Positions 42,060 to 50,925 are shown, counted from the stretch's first letter. The stretch is 64,000 nucleotides of DNA from Archangium gephyra (GCF_001027285.1 NZ_CP011509.1:4162501-4226500); one strand, 5' to 3'. Notes: generated by a model from the letters alone, not told the origin. A program made the numbers and translations.

Positions 42060-42734
42060 TCAGCCGCGCGCGGCGCGAGCCAGCTGCACCTTGGTGGCCC
42101 GGGGGGCCTCGTCCTCGCCCTTCATCCAGCTCTTCATGGCGGGGACGACCTTCTTGCTCCAGTTGCGGCTGGCGCGCACCTCGAGGAAGGCCTGCACCAG
42201 CGTGTCCACCATCCCCGAGAGCTGCTCGGTGAGGTAGAGCCGCTCCAGCAGCCGGTCATCCTCCTCCTCGGCCATCAGCTCCGGCAGCTTGGCGGCGCGG
42301 ATGTCGAGGAACTCGGCGTCCAGCGTCACCTCGTACACCTTCTCGCCGTGGGTGAGGCGCCAGCGGGCCTGGTGCACGAGCAGGCCGCGGTCCATCGAGT
42401 GCTTCACCTGCTCCGAGTAGGGGGCGAGCGCGCCCCGGGCCATCAGCTCGGTGACGTCGCCGTTGACGCCGCGCAGGGTGCAGCGGCCGGTGTAGAGGAC
42501 GACGAGGCCCGTGCCCTCGAAGTCCACCAGCGCGTCTCCCGACTCCGAGCGCCACAGCAGCCACGTGAGGAACTCCCGGCCCAGGTAGGCCCGGCCGCGC
42601 AGCAGCTGCTCGCGCGCTTTGTCGCGTTCGATTTCCGCTTCGTCCCGCGTCTCCTCCTCGGTGGCTCCCCCGTCGACGCCGGTGTCACCGCGCATGAAGG
42701 CCGCTTCGATCCTCGCCTGCTCACGCTTCCCCAT
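42060..42734 (-). CDS. Hypothetical protein overlapping the RdgC-like gene
   Basis: The 224-residue soluble protein has a charged N-terminus (EEETRDEAEIERDKAREQ), then a region GREFLTWLLWRSESGDALVDFEGTGLVVLYTGRCTLRG and a helical C-terminus ending RATKVQLARAARG. The start codon lies inside the upstream RdgC-like gene (14-bp overlap), implying translational coupling and probably a joint function. I recognise no domain, but the LTWLL and EVTLDAEFLDI segments echo RdgC-like folds, so a partner in the same process is possible. Confidence 0.6.
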   Translation of the reverse strand: MGKREQARIEAAFMRGDTGVDGGATEEETRDEAEIERDKAREQLLRGRAYLGREFLTWLLWRSESGDALVDFEGTGLVVLYTGRCTLRGVNGDVTELMARGALAPYSEQVKHSMDRGLLVHQARWRLTHGEKVYEVTLDAEFLDIRAAKLPELMAEEEDDRLLERLYLTEQLSGMVDTLVQAFLEVRASRNWSKKVVPAMKSWMKGEDEAPRATKVQLARAARG

Positions 42735-43380
42735 GGGCCACCTCGCTGCTGGGAATCTCGCTGTTGGAAATCTCCATGCCGATGAGCTCCGGCGTGGGGA
42801 CGAGCTCCTCGTCCTTGATGCCGGCGCGGGCCGCCAGGGCGGCGGGCACCAGGGGCTGGAGCTTCACCTCGAAGGCCGTCTCGATGGCCAGGAGGATCTC
42901 ATCCACCTGCTTGCGCGAGGCGGCCCAGATCTGCACCTGCTGCGTCTGGAGGTTCCAGCTCACGTCGTGCACCTTGGTGGAGGGCACGGCGCGCTGGCGC
43001 AGCATGTGGCGGAGGGAAGCGCGGTTCTCCGCCTTCTCGCCCCGGGTGGGCTGCCGGCCGTTCTGCTTCTCGAAGGCGGTGGCCCACTTGTCCAGCTCGG
43101 CCTTGAGCACCGCGGCGGGCACCTTGACGGTGTCCACCCGGAAGCCGAACAGGGCGTAGTCGCCGTACAGGATGGCGCCGGTGGGGAACTCCGTGGAGTC
43201 GTGGTTCTCCAGCTCCACGAAGCCCGCGGCCCGCTCGTCCTCGGTCTTCTTGAGGTCGATGGGCTCGAAGGCCCCGGACTTCAAGCCCTTGGAGAGCCAG
43301 CGTTTCTTGTCGGAAGGTGCGTTTCCGGCCGGCTCGGACCGGAAGCGCGAGAAGGTCACTGCACCACTGAGGACTGGCAT
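42721..43380 (-). CDS. rdgC: RdgC-like recombination-associated protein
   Basis: The ATG at 43380 gives 219 residues starting MPVLSGAVTFSRFR, the form seen in myxobacterial RdgC-like proteins; a 13-residue extension to 43419 is possible. Typical segments are LSKGLKSGAFEPID, AILYGDYALFGFRVDTVKVPAAVLKAEL and the C-terminal QVQIWAASRKQVDEILLAIETAF. Proteobacterial RdgC is about 300 residues and forms a ring on double-stranded DNA that restrains RecA; this version is shorter, so equivalence is uncertain. Confidence 0.55.
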   Translation of the reverse strand: MPVLSGAVTFSRFRSEPAGNAPSDKKRWLSKGLKSGAFEPIDLKKTEDERAAGFVELENHDSTEFPTGAILYGDYALFGFRVDTVKVPAAVLKAELDKWATAFEKQNGRQPTRGEKAENRASLRHMLRQRAVPSTKVHDVSWNLQTQQVQIWAASRKQVDEILLAIETAFEVKLQPLVPAALAARAGIKDEELVPTPELIGMEISNSEIPSSEVAHGEA

Positions 43381-43415
43381 GAAGCCCGGCAACTTGGACA
43401 AGCCGGGCCCTGCCG

Positions 43416-44585
43416 TCAAGGCACTGCTGGTGCGGCCTGCATCCGGGCGGCGCGCTTCTTCTTCCAGGCCTTGTATTCGGGGGACTTGACGAAGCCCTGG
43501 TACTGCTCGACTTCCTCCAGGTTGCTCAGCTCCACGCGGGCGTCGCGCTCGATGGCGTCCAGGTAGCGGACGGTGTCCTTGAACTGCTTGTCCTGGAGCG
43601 ACAGGCCGATGAGCACCCAGTGGGCCAGGGCGAGGGTGGGCTCGCCGGCCACGGCCGCCTTGAAGTAGCCCACGGCCGCCTTGCGGTCCTCCTTGTCCAG
43701 CATCACGCTGCCGCGCAGGTACTGGAGGTAGGGATCCTTCACCCGCTGATCCAACCGGTCGATCATCTTCATCACCGTGGCGTAGTCCTTGCGCATCATG
43801 TGGCCGTCGATGGAGATGAGGTCCAGGCTGGGATCATTGGGGTAGGCCTGCTCGAAGTCCTGGATGGCCTTCTGGTAGGCGGCCTCGTCGAGCTGCGAGG
43901 CGGAGGTGAGGCGCAACAGGAGGAAGGGCTTGTTCTGGCGCAGGGAGGCGGGCAGCGCGTCGAACGTCTTCACCACCTCGGCGAACTTCTTCTCCTGCAC
44001 CAGCCGCTGCATGTCCTGCAGCTTGGAGGCGTTCTTGAGGAAGTCCTGCTCCTTGCCCATCAGCTTGTCCACGAGGTTGTAGCCGGCCTCCTTGGCGGCC
44101 TGGAGGTACATGCGGCGCATGGTCTCGCTGAAGGGCTCGCCGGTGATGTAGGGGTAGAAGTCGGCGATGACGACCTGGTCCTCGGCGTTCTTGGCCAGCT
44201 CCAGGTCCAGGTAGTTGACGCCGCCCTGGCTGGTCATGACGCGGTAGAGGGCATGCGGGGCGCCCCCCTCCATGCGCAGCCGCAGCAGGCGGAAGCTGGA
44301 GTCATCCTCCCGCGTGGCGACGAGCTGCTTGCCCAGCTGCATGCCCGAGCGGCGCACGCCCGAGGCGAAGCCGTCGTGGAAGGCCTTGGGGGCGGAGGTG
44401 CCGCGCGTGGCGCGCTCGAGGAGGCGATCCATGTCGACGCGCGTGTCCATGAGGGAGGCGTCGCCCGCGTGGATGCCTTGCTCCAGTTCCGTGGTGTAGG
44501 CCACGTACGCCGGGTCCATGGCGGGAGCTTTGATGGGCGCCGCCGTGGGCTGCGCCGCGAGGACGACGAGGAGGAGGGTGAGCAT
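43416..44585 (-). CDS. Secreted TPR-like protein
   Basis: The 389-residue protein has a short signal peptide (about 1-16), an N-terminal globular part (about 25-170) and a helical C-terminal half (about 180-375) with TPR-like units such as YLQYLRGSVMLDKEDRKAAVGYFKAAV and LALAHWVLIGLSLQDKQFKDTVRYLDAIE. It is probably periplasmic and may act as a protein-interaction scaffold. Family unknown. It ends 35 bp before the RdgC-like gene begins, on the same strand. Confidence 0.65.
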   Translation of the reverse strand: MLTLLLVVLAAQPTAAPIKAPAMDPAYVAYTTELEQGIHAGDASLMDTRVDMDRLLERATRGTSAPKAFHDGFASGVRRSGMQLGKQLVATREDDSSFRLLRLRMEGGAPHALYRVMTSQGGVNYLDLELAKNAEDQVVIADFYPYITGEPFSETMRRMYLQAAKEAGYNLVDKLMGKEQDFLKNASKLQDMQRLVQEKKFAEVVKTFDALPASLRQNKPFLLLRLTSASQLDEAAYQKAIQDFEQAYPNDPSLDLISIDGHMMRKDYATVMKMIDRLDQRVKDPYLQYLRGSVMLDKEDRKAAVGYFKAAVAGEPTLALAHWVLIGLSLQDKQFKDTVRYLDAIERDARVELSNLEEVEQYQGFVKSPEYKAWKKKRAARMQAAPAVP

Positions 44586-44644
44586 GGTGCGCGCACGCTA
44601 CACGTGGGGCGCGCCCGCTGTCCAAACGCGCGCACTGCTGGTAG

Positions 44645-45124
44645 ATGGCCCCCGCCATGAACGATTTCCTCCCGCAGATGACCTCCGACCTGGTGCTGGC
44701 GTTCCCGGGCTTCCGTCTCTATGCCCTGTGCGCCGTCATCCTGGTGATCAAGATGTTCGGCGTGGGCCTCTACACGGTCCGGACGCGCTCCCGGCTCAAG
44801 GTGGCGCTGAATCCCGAGGACGCGGCCCGGTTCAACGCCCAGCTCGCGGCCACCGAGCACCCCGACGTGGAGCGCGTGCTGCGTGCCCACCGCAACGACC
44901 TGGAGAACATCCCGGGCTTCCTCATCCTCGGGCTCATCGCCGTGCTGGCGGGTGCGCCGGTGCTCGGCCTGCAGATCTGCTTCATCGTCTATACCGCCGC
45001 CCGGGTGGTCTACAGCGTCGCCTACGTCAAGGCCATGCAGCCGTGGCGCTCGATGACCTTCGGCATCGCGACGCTCTGCATGTTCGCGCTGTGCGTGATG
45101 ATCCTCATCCGCATCCTGTCCTGA
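44645..45124 (+). CDS. MAPEG-family membrane protein
   Basis: The 159-residue protein (alternative start ATG 44657, residue 5) has four predicted transmembrane helices and the MAPEG signature VERVLRAHRNDLENIPGF. MAPEG proteins are membrane-bound glutathione-dependent enzymes (microsomal glutathione transferase, prostaglandin E synthase); the bacterial substrates are mostly unknown. The gene is followed 30 bp later by the Cys-cluster gene. Confidence 0.85.
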   Translation: MAPAMNDFLPQMTSDLVLAFPGFRLYALCAVILVIKMFGVGLYTVRTRSRLKVALNPEDAARFNAQLAATEHPDVERVLRAHRNDLENIPGFLILGLIAVLAGAPVLGLQICFIVYTAARVVYSVAYVKAMQPWRSMTFGIATLCMFALCVMILIRILS

Positions 45125-45154
45125 GCCCATCGCCCCCACGCAGGAGCCCCGCCC

Positions 45155-46246
45155 ATGCCCCAGATGCTCGACAGCCTGCCGGTCCTCTACCGCGACCTGC
45201 TGCCCGACTTCTTCCGCGCGCAGATTCCCAACGAGGAGAAGGCCACGTGCTCCTCGTGCGCCATGTGTCCCTCCTCCGCGCAGGGGGCCGTCGACTCCGT
45301 GGACGGGGTGAGCCGGTTGTTCCGGCCGGACACCAAGTGCTGCACGTACTACCCCAAGCTGCCCAACTACCTGGTGGGCGCGCTCCTGTCCGACACGCGC
45401 GACGAGCTGGGCGAGGGGCGGCGGCGCGTGGGGGAGAAGATCGCCAGCCACGTGGGAGTGACGCCGCAGTGGGTCCGCCCATCGGCGCGCTACAACCTGC
45501 TGTATCGCAACTCGCGCCAGTTCTTCGGCCGGGCGGCCTCCATGCGCTGCCCGTACTTCGAGGAGCAGCAGGGCGGGTGCACCATCTGGCCCTACCGCGA
45601 GGCCGTGTGCTCCACGTTCTTCTGCAAGTACGTGGCGGGCGCGGACGGGCGGAAGCTGTGGATGACGTTCAAGACGTACCTGGCGCTCGCGGAGATCCAG
45701 CTCTCGCGCTACGCCGTGCTCCAGCTGCTGCCCGAGTACATCCTCGCCGGGAAGGACAAGCCGGACCTGGCGGAGACGCCGACGCTCGAGGACCTCGACG
45801 ACAAGCCGCTGCCGGAGAAGGACTATGCCGGGCTGTGGCGCCAGTGGGCGGGCCGTGAGCAGGAGTTCTACCGGGCCTGCTTCGACACCATCCGCGCCCT
45901 GTCTCCGGAGCAGGTGGAGAAGATCATGGGCCTGGATGGGGTCATCGAGCTGAAGGTGCTGGAGAAGAGCCTGCGGGACGCGACCGCGCCCGTGCTGCCC
46001 AAGGTGCTCAAGCTCAACCCCGAGGCCACGGTGAAGTGGCTCGCGGATGGGAGCGTCGCGCTGGGGGCCTACAGCGAGTACGACGCCGTCGCGCTGCCCG
46101 GGCTGGCCTATGCGCTCCTGGTGGAGTTCACCGGCCGCGAGCCGGTCGAAGCCGTGCGCGAGCGCCTGCGCGAGGAGAAGCAGGCGGATCTGCACGAGGA
46201 CATCCTGTTGGAGCTCTACCGGCACCGGATCCTGACGGAGGCCTGA
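45155..46246 (+). CDS. Cys-cluster protein, YkgJ-like, function unknown
   Basis: AGGAG lies before the ATG. The 363-residue protein has a Cys-rich N-terminal half: CSSCAMCP (about 32-39), CCTYYPKLPNYLVG, then CPYF, GCTIWPYR and VCSTFFCKY (about 130-155). The spacing resembles YkgJ/Fe-S or zinc cluster proteins that carry C-x-x-C...R-P-x-x-C signatures. The C-terminal part is helical with no known domain. No signal peptide. It may bind iron or zinc; the role is unknown. Confidence 0.6.
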   Translation: MPQMLDSLPVLYRDLLPDFFRAQIPNEEKATCSSCAMCPSSAQGAVDSVDGVSRLFRPDTKCCTYYPKLPNYLVGALLSDTRDELGEGRRRVGEKIASHVGVTPQWVRPSARYNLLYRNSRQFFGRAASMRCPYFEEQQGGCTIWPYREAVCSTFFCKYVAGADGRKLWMTFKTYLALAEIQLSRYAVLQLLPEYILAGKDKPDLAETPTLEDLDDKPLPEKDYAGLWRQWAGREQEFYRACFDTIRALSPEQVEKIMGLDGVIELKVLEKSLRDATAPVLPKVLKLNPEATVKWLADGSVALGAYSEYDAVALPGLAYALLVEFTGREPVEAVRERLREEKQADLHEDILLELYRHRILTEA

Positions 46247-46266
46247 GCCCGCCGGGAGGAGAACGG

Positions 46267-46992
46267 ATGCGAGCAGGTGTCGAGACGGTGCGGTGGCTGT
46301 GCCTGATGCTGGTGCTGGCGTGTGCCGGGTGCGCGGAGTTGCGCGAGGCGTTGAACCCGTCTCCGGCGCCCCGGACGCAGCCCGCGCCGGTGCGGGCGCG
46401 GGTGCCTTCCGCCCGGTGTCCGGAGCGCATCGCCCTGGAGGAGCCGCTGGAGGCGGACCTCGTGCATTCACTCGGGGCGCGCTCCTTCGTCCCGGGTGTC
46501 TCCCTGTCACAGCTCGGCCTGCTGGGTGCTTCGGACGGGCCCGAGGTGCGCGGCTCCTTCCAGTCCCAGGTCACGCTCGCCGATGGGCCCGTGGAGCTGG
46601 TGGGGGTGACGCTCCAGAGCGGCGCGGGCCTGGTGCTGTTGCGGCCGGAGGCAGAGGGCTACTGCGTGGTGAACACCTGGTCCACGTGGCAGTCGTCGGA
46701 CACGCGGTACACGCTGGACTCCTCCTGGACGTCCCCCGATGGCCGTCTGGCCATCCTCCTGGTGAAGCTGGTGGTGGCGCCGGGTCAGGAGGTGGAGGAG
46801 ACGCGCTGGGTGGTGCTGGGCACGGATGGGGGGCGGGCATGGATCGCCCTCGGTACGCCGCCCCAGCACCAGCTCCTGGCGCCCTCGGTCCGCCTCGAGC
46901 CCAAGGGCAAGAAGCTCTACCTGGACGTGAAGCTGGAGCGCACCTCACGCTTCGCGCTGGGCAAGGACGGGCACTTCCTCACCGGGCAGTAG
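46267..46992 (+). CDS. Lipoprotein, hypothetical
   Basis: The ATG at 46267 is chosen for the GGAGGAG site 4 bp upstream and a lipobox ACAGC near residue 22; an in-frame upstream extension overlaps the previous gene. The 241-residue product is beta-rich after a Pro-rich linker (about 30-55) and has no domain I recognise. It lies 20 bp after the Cys-cluster gene, so they may form an operon. Confidence 0.7.
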   Translation: MRAGVETVRWLCLMLVLACAGCAELREALNPSPAPRTQPAPVRARVPSARCPERIALEEPLEADLVHSLGARSFVPGVSLSQLGLLGASDGPEVRGSFQSQVTLADGPVELVGVTLQSGAGLVLLRPEAEGYCVVNTWSTWQSSDTRYTLDSSWTSPDGRLAILLVKLVVAPGQEVEETRWVVLGTDGGRAWIALGTPPQHQLLAPSVRLEPKGKKLYLDVKLERTSRFALGKDGHFLTGQ

Positions 46993-47006
46993 CGCGGCGC
47001 CTCCGC

Positions 47007-47858
47007 TCAGGGAGCGACCTGCCTCAGCAACTCCAGGGGTCCCAGCTCCTGCAGCCGTTGGAGCTGCTCCTGGTTCTTGACGAGCAGCGAGCCGGCGAAA
47101 CCCATGGCGTTGACGTTGATGCCGTGGGACTCGGCCCGCGCGCGAGGCACCAGCAGCATCCAGTCCCGCGTGGTGAGCAGGTTGTACGGAGGCAGCGGGT
47201 GGCCAATGCCCAGCTCCTTCATCAGGGACTGGTAGGCCGCGAGCAGCCGCGCCCCGTCCCGGGCGGGGGAGGACTCCCACGGTCCGAGGCGCGTCACCGC
47301 GTGGGCGAAGCCCGGGGCTCCCGGCAACACCTTCTCCATGGGGACGCGCAGGGCATCCGGGCCGAGCGGGGGGATGAGCTGGAGGTGCTTGTGGGGCTGA
47401 CTGGCTCCGGCCACCTCGCCGGAGTTGTAGAAGCCCAGCCCGTCCAGCCCGTCCATGCAGAGCGCGAGCGCCTCGAAGTCCGCGGCCGTGAGCAGGGACT
47501 CCTGCTCCTCGAAGGCGCGCGTCACGATGAGCAGGTGGTGCTCGACGACGTTGAACTTGTTGAGCAGGCACAGGTGCGTGGGAGAGAGCCCGCCCACCAC
47601 AAGGTCCGGATCCGGGTTCTCGAAGGGATCGAAGGGCACCGCGCGGGGCTTCTCGCGCTTGGTCCGCTCGTCCTTGAGGTGCGCCCGGCCGAGCACCCGC
47701 ACCTGGAAGGCGATTCCCCGCTGCTCGAGGGTCTGGCACTCGGTGGCGATCGGCTGCAGGGCGCCCGTGGCCAGTGCGTGCCGGGTCGTGGAGACGATCC
47801 GCGGCCACAGGTCCTCGGGCCGCAGGTACGTCTCATGGGGGAGGGGAGGCGTGCTCAT
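47007..47858 (-). CDS. ATP adenylyltransferase / Ap4A phosphorylase-like (HIT superfamily)
   Basis: ATG 47858 gives 283 residues; a GTG at 47870 could add 4. The catalytic HIT-like motif is QPHKHLQLIPP (about 150-160), the H-x-H-x-Q of the Apa1/2 family where the second His is adenylylated. N-terminal features (RVLGRAHLKDE, PFDPFENPDPDLVV) and the C-terminal YNLLTTRDWMLLVPR also match. The enzyme would degrade dinucleoside tetraphosphates (Ap4A) by phosphorolysis. It stands alone and upstream of it lies a dispersed repeat. Confidence 0.82.
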   Translation of the reverse strand: MSTPPLPHETYLRPEDLWPRIVSTTRHALATGALQPIATECQTLEQRGIAFQVRVLGRAHLKDERTKREKPRAVPFDPFENPDPDLVVGGLSPTHLCLLNKFNVVEHHLLIVTRAFEEQESLLTAADFEALALCMDGLDGLGFYNSGEVAGASQPHKHLQLIPPLGPDALRVPMEKVLPGAPGFAHAVTRLGPWESSPARDGARLLAAYQSLMKELGIGHPLPPYNLLTTRDWMLLVPRARAESHGINVNAMGFAGSLLVKNQEQLQRLQELGPLELLRQVAP

Positions 47859-47910
47859 CACGGTGCACACTACGATGAAGCGCCGGTACGCGGCGGACCC
47901 CTGCGCACCA

Positions 47911-47935
47911 CTCGTCGTCGACTCCGAGTGGTGTG
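47911..47935. repeat. Dispersed intergenic repeat, copy 1, with hairpin
   Basis: GTCGACTCCGAGTGGTGTG (47917-47935) is repeated exactly at 52864-52882; extending to 25 bases gives one mismatch. CACCACTCG (47906-47914) pairs with CGAGTGGTG (47925-47933) in this copy only. It lies 53-77 bp upstream of the adenylyltransferase start and downstream of the ACBP stop. Confidence 0.65.
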
Positions 47936-47957
47936 GGTGGTTTGCATACCTCGAGGC

Positions 47958-48215
47958 TCAGCCGCGCAGCAGCCGCTCCACGAGCGCCACGTACTGCTGC
48001 ATGGCCGCTTCCCGGCCCACGCCCTTGCGGCCGGCCCAGGCGTCGTACTTGGCGCGCCCCTTGAGGTCCAACATCCCCGGGCGCTTGCCCTGCACGTCGC
48101 CCTCGGTGGCCTGCTTGAAGAGCGAATACAGCTCCAACAGCGTGTCGTTGGAGGGGCGCGTCTTGAGCGTCTTCACGCGCTCCTGCGCGGAACGGAAATC
48201 ATCCTCGAGTGCCAT
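47958..48215 (-). CDS. Acyl-CoA-binding protein
   Basis: ATG 48215 has GAGGAGAA upstream; the longer open frame to 48443 is rejected. The 85-residue protein is a full ACBP: four helices with Tyr30 and Lys34 in LYSLFKQATEGD, Lys/Tyr in GRAKYDAWAG, and a final QYVALVERLL helix. ACBPs bind medium- and long-chain acyl-CoA esters in the cytosol and are mainly eukaryotic, with scattered bacterial members. It follows the 327-residue gene by 14 bp, so the two form an operon. Confidence 0.93.
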   Translation of the reverse strand: MALEDDFRSAQERVKTLKTRPSNDTLLELYSLFKQATEGDVQGKRPGMLDLKGRAKYDAWAGRKGVGREAAMQQYVALVERLLRG

Positions 48216-48229
48216 GGCGGTGTTCTCCT

Positions 48230-49213
48230 CTACTTCATCAGTTCTGCGAGCCAGAGTGCGAAGGGCTCCGAGGCCACCACCGGCGCCAGCCGCCTGCGCA
48301 GGGACTCGCGGCCGAGATCCTGGAAGGTGTCCAGCAGGCCGAGGGGCTCGAGCAGCTCGCGCATCGGGCGCTTGCCGTCGCGCTCCATGAGGCGGGTGAT
48401 GAGGCCCTCGAATTCCTTGGAGGCGTCCCTCGAGGAGAGCCACTGGGTGAGGGCCTTGCGCACCACCGCCGCGCTGCCGGGGACGTCCGCGCGGGACAGT
48501 TCGCGTCCGAGCTTCGCCAGGGGCAGGCCCAGGACTCCGTCCAGGAGGGCCACGCGCATCTCCGCCTGCTCGGAGGCCCGGGTGGGGTCGGTGAGCGCAT
48601 CCGCGAGCTGCTGGAAGAGGCCGGAGAGCGCCGAGTCGGCGAAGTCACGGGCCCGCTTCTCCACCTGACGCTCGAGCTCATCGGAGAGCGCGCCGGCGAT
48701 GCCGCCCAGGGCTCCGCCCGAGCTCTTGGCCTGCTCGGCGGCGAACTTCGCGAGGCCGGAGAAGCCCTTGGCGAGGCGGTTCTCCGTCACGGGGGCGCTC
48801 ACCTTGCGGCTGAACTCGATGAGCACGTTGAGGAGCAGTGCGCGCGCCAGCGAGCGGACGGGCGGACGGTCCAGCACGGAGAGCACCAGCGCGCGGTCCG
48901 GCGAGTAGCGGCGGGCGGCGAGCTCCGACAGCATCTTGGGGAGCTCGGGGGGCACGGCGTCGCGCACGGTGCGCGGGTCCTGGGAGAGCTGGCGCTGGAG
49001 GTGGTCGATCGCGGAGGCGAGCTCGCGGTCCGCGGTGTCGGAGGCGAGCCAGCCCTCGAGGGCGGCCCGCAGCGCGCGCGCCACGAGGGCGGGGGGGACG
49101 AGGGTCTCGAGGGGCTGGGAGAGCTCGTGCTCCACGACGAGCGAGGCGAGGCGATCCAACGGACCGTCAGAAGAGGCGTCCTGGAGTCGGGCGAGGAGGT
49201 CCTGGGCATTCAT
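48230..49213 (-). CDS. Helical protein in operon with ACBP, function unknown
   Basis: The 327-residue protein is nearly all helix, Leu/Ala-rich, with no signal peptide. Segments such as LLLNVLIEFSRKVSAPVTENRLAKGFSGLAKFAAEQAKSS and VEKRARDFADSALSGLFQQLADAL could be amphipathic membrane-surface or lipid-interacting helices. I recognise no family. Its place 14 bp before the ACBP gene suggests a role in acyl-CoA handling. Confidence 0.6.
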   Translation of the reverse strand: MNAQDLLARLQDASSDGPLDRLASLVVEHELSQPLETLVPPALVARALRAALEGWLASDTADRELASAIDHLQRQLSQDPRTVRDAVPPELPKMLSELAARRYSPDRALVLSVLDRPPVRSLARALLLNVLIEFSRKVSAPVTENRLAKGFSGLAKFAAEQAKSSGGALGGIAGALSDELERQVEKRARDFADSALSGLFQQLADALTDPTRASEQAEMRVALLDGVLGLPLAKLGRELSRADVPGSAAVVRKALTQWLSSRDASKEFEGLITRLMERDGKRPMRELLEPLGLLDTFQDLGRESLRRRLAPVVASEPFALWLAELMK

Positions 49214-49483
49214 GGCGGTGGGCAGTATGGCGCGGCTCGTGGCGTTCGCCTCTCCGAAAGCATCCGGGATGTCGACAGGTGGGCCCCCTGGGCGTGCCCC
49301 TTCCCGGGATGAGGGCTACACCCCTGCGCCCGATGGCCTGTGATGGCCGGGCGACACCTTCTCCCCGGCTCCTTTCTGAAAAAGACAAACAGCCGGCAAA
49401 CCACTGGCCCCCCCTCTCACTTCCAAGCACGCTTCCTGGCGAGGTGCTCACGTGGAGTGAGTTCAACCGCAGGGGGGGACGCG

Positions 49484-49804
49484 ATGGTAACGACAGCAGT
49501 GGAACAAATCTTTGGCCAATTTCTACAAATCTTTCTCCTTCTTCTCTTCATGGGCGTGGGAAAGATTGTGAATCTAATCGTGGGGCGCCCGCTGATGAAT
49601 GGGGCCAGGTGGTACCTGTTCGCGGGTGCCATCTGTTTCCTGGTGATGATCATCCCAACCACGGTGGGGGGAAATATGGGTGCGCACGCGGTCAGGCAGG
49701 GAGAGATTATTGGGGAGTTCTTGATTCCGGTGGTGATCGCCATCCATTACTCACGGAAATTCTCCAACGCCAGGCAGACCCCTTCCCCCACCGCCACATC
49801 GTAG
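49484..49804 (+). CDS. Small membrane protein, 106 residues
   Basis: ATG 49484 has AGGGGGGGAC upstream; the frame extends earlier without features. Three hydrophobic segments (about 8-28, 40-60, 75-95) are visible with VGGNMGAHAVRQGEIIGEF between them. Its third-position GC is lower than that of neighbours, so it may be acquired. Function unknown. Confidence 0.55.
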   Translation: MVTTAVEQIFGQFLQIFLLLLFMGVGKIVNLIVGRPLMNGARWYLFAGAICFLVMIIPTTVGGNMGAHAVRQGEIIGEFLIPVVIAIHYSRKFSNARQTPSPTATS

Positions 49805-49983
49805 CGGAGCCCTCGCTCATCCTTCCCTCCGAAGCCGAGGCGGCCGACGCGGCGCTCTCGCCTCCCCTGGGGGCCCGTTTAGAAGGGTCCGTAGGCGTGA
49901 TTCAAGAGCCTGTATCGTGGTGTTCGTGATGGTGAGGGTTTCGCCAGGAGAGCGTGTTGCGCTGGGGCGACCGCCCAGCCCGG

Positions 49984-50925
49984 CTAAGGGAAGCTCACGC
50001 CGTCGAAGAACTCGCCCCCGCCACTCGCCTCCTGGTTCCACAGCTTCAGGGTGAAGGTGCCGCGCGCCGCCTCCTCCGTCGTCTCCACCTCCATCCCGAC
50101 GCGGCGCGACTCCCCGGGCGCGATAGGCCCCTGTGACCACACGCCGAGCGCCTTCCACTCCACACCCCTGGGCCCCACCAGCACCGCGCCGGCGGGCGTC
50201 CAGGGGGCGCTCCCGTTGTTTTTCAAATCCAGTTCCAAGGCCAGCCGCACGAGCATACGCCCGCCTTCCTCGCGCGGGGTGCCGGAGCGGTAGCTGCGTG
50301 CCCTGGTGCTGGTGAGCGTGTTGCCCGGACGCGAGGTGACGCTCCGGGTGATGTTCTTGTCGGCGATGCCGCCCTCACCCAGCAACTCCTGAGCGAGCAG
50401 GCTCAGGAGCCCCACCTGCCCGCTGCACCGCGCCTCCAGTCGCGCCTTGTCCTCCTGGCACTGTCGCGCTTCCGCCCGCGCCTGCTGCTCGCCCTCGCGG
50501 TAGGAGGTGAGCGTGCGTGGCTGGCGTGTCACCTCCACCTGCCGCGCGGCCTCGGAGGGGTGCACCACCAGGATGAAGCGGGCGCTTGCCGGAGCCGCGC
50601 CGTCCTGGAAGAAGACCGTCATGGGCACGCGCTCTCCCTGCGTGAGCGCCCGCGTGGGCACGAGAGCAAGCCCCGTCTCATCCTCTATCACCCGGAAATG
50701 CTCCCGCCAGGCCAGCTCCACGCGCCCCAGTTTCGCGTCGAAGAAGAAGCTGGTGGAGAGCCCCGGGTGGATGCACACCGCGCGCGCCTCGCCTGGCGTG
50801 TCTTCCGTCAGCTCCAGGTGGCCCGGACCTGCCTCACAGCCAGGTGGAGCCGACAGTGCGGAGGCGTCCAGGGGAGCAGCGAGCAACATGAGCCGCAACA
50901 GCGCGGCGGAGGACAGCACGAGCAT
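49984..50925 (-). CDS. DUF2381-family secreted protein
   Basis: The 313-residue protein has a signal peptide (about 1-23), then DUF2381 features: PTRALTQGERVPMTVFF, RFILVVHPSEAARQVEV, a coiled stretch REGEQQARAEARQCQEDKARLEARC, and the C-terminal beta domain with LALELDLKNNGSAPWTP and EVETTEEAARGTFTLKLWN. DUF2381 is found almost only in myxobacteria and commonly sits beside Ser/Thr kinases, as here (108 bp). It may be periplasmic. Function unknown. Confidence 0.85.
   Translation of the reverse strand: MLVLSSAALLRLMLLAAPLDASALSAPPGCEAGPGHLELTEDTPGEARAVCIHPGLSTSFFFDAKLGRVELAWREHFRVIEDETGLALVPTRALTQGERVPMTVFFQDGAAPASARFILVVHPSEAARQVEVTRQPRTLTSYREGEQQARAEARQCQEDKARLEARCSGQVGLLSLLAQELLGEGGIADKNITRSVTSRPGNTLTSTRARSYRSGTPREEGGRMLVRLALELDLKNNGSAPWTPAGAVLVGPRGVEWKALGVWSQGPIAPGESRRVGMEVETTEEAARGTFTLKLWNQEASGGGEFFDGVSFP

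Noticed and set aside
44234-46510. 758-residue minus-strand open frame
   Set aside because: It spans three real genes on both strands and shows no domain.
48216-48443. Extended N-terminus of the ACBP frame
   Set aside because: It overlaps the upstream gene and lacks ACBP content; ATG 48215 has a good Shine-Dalgarno site.
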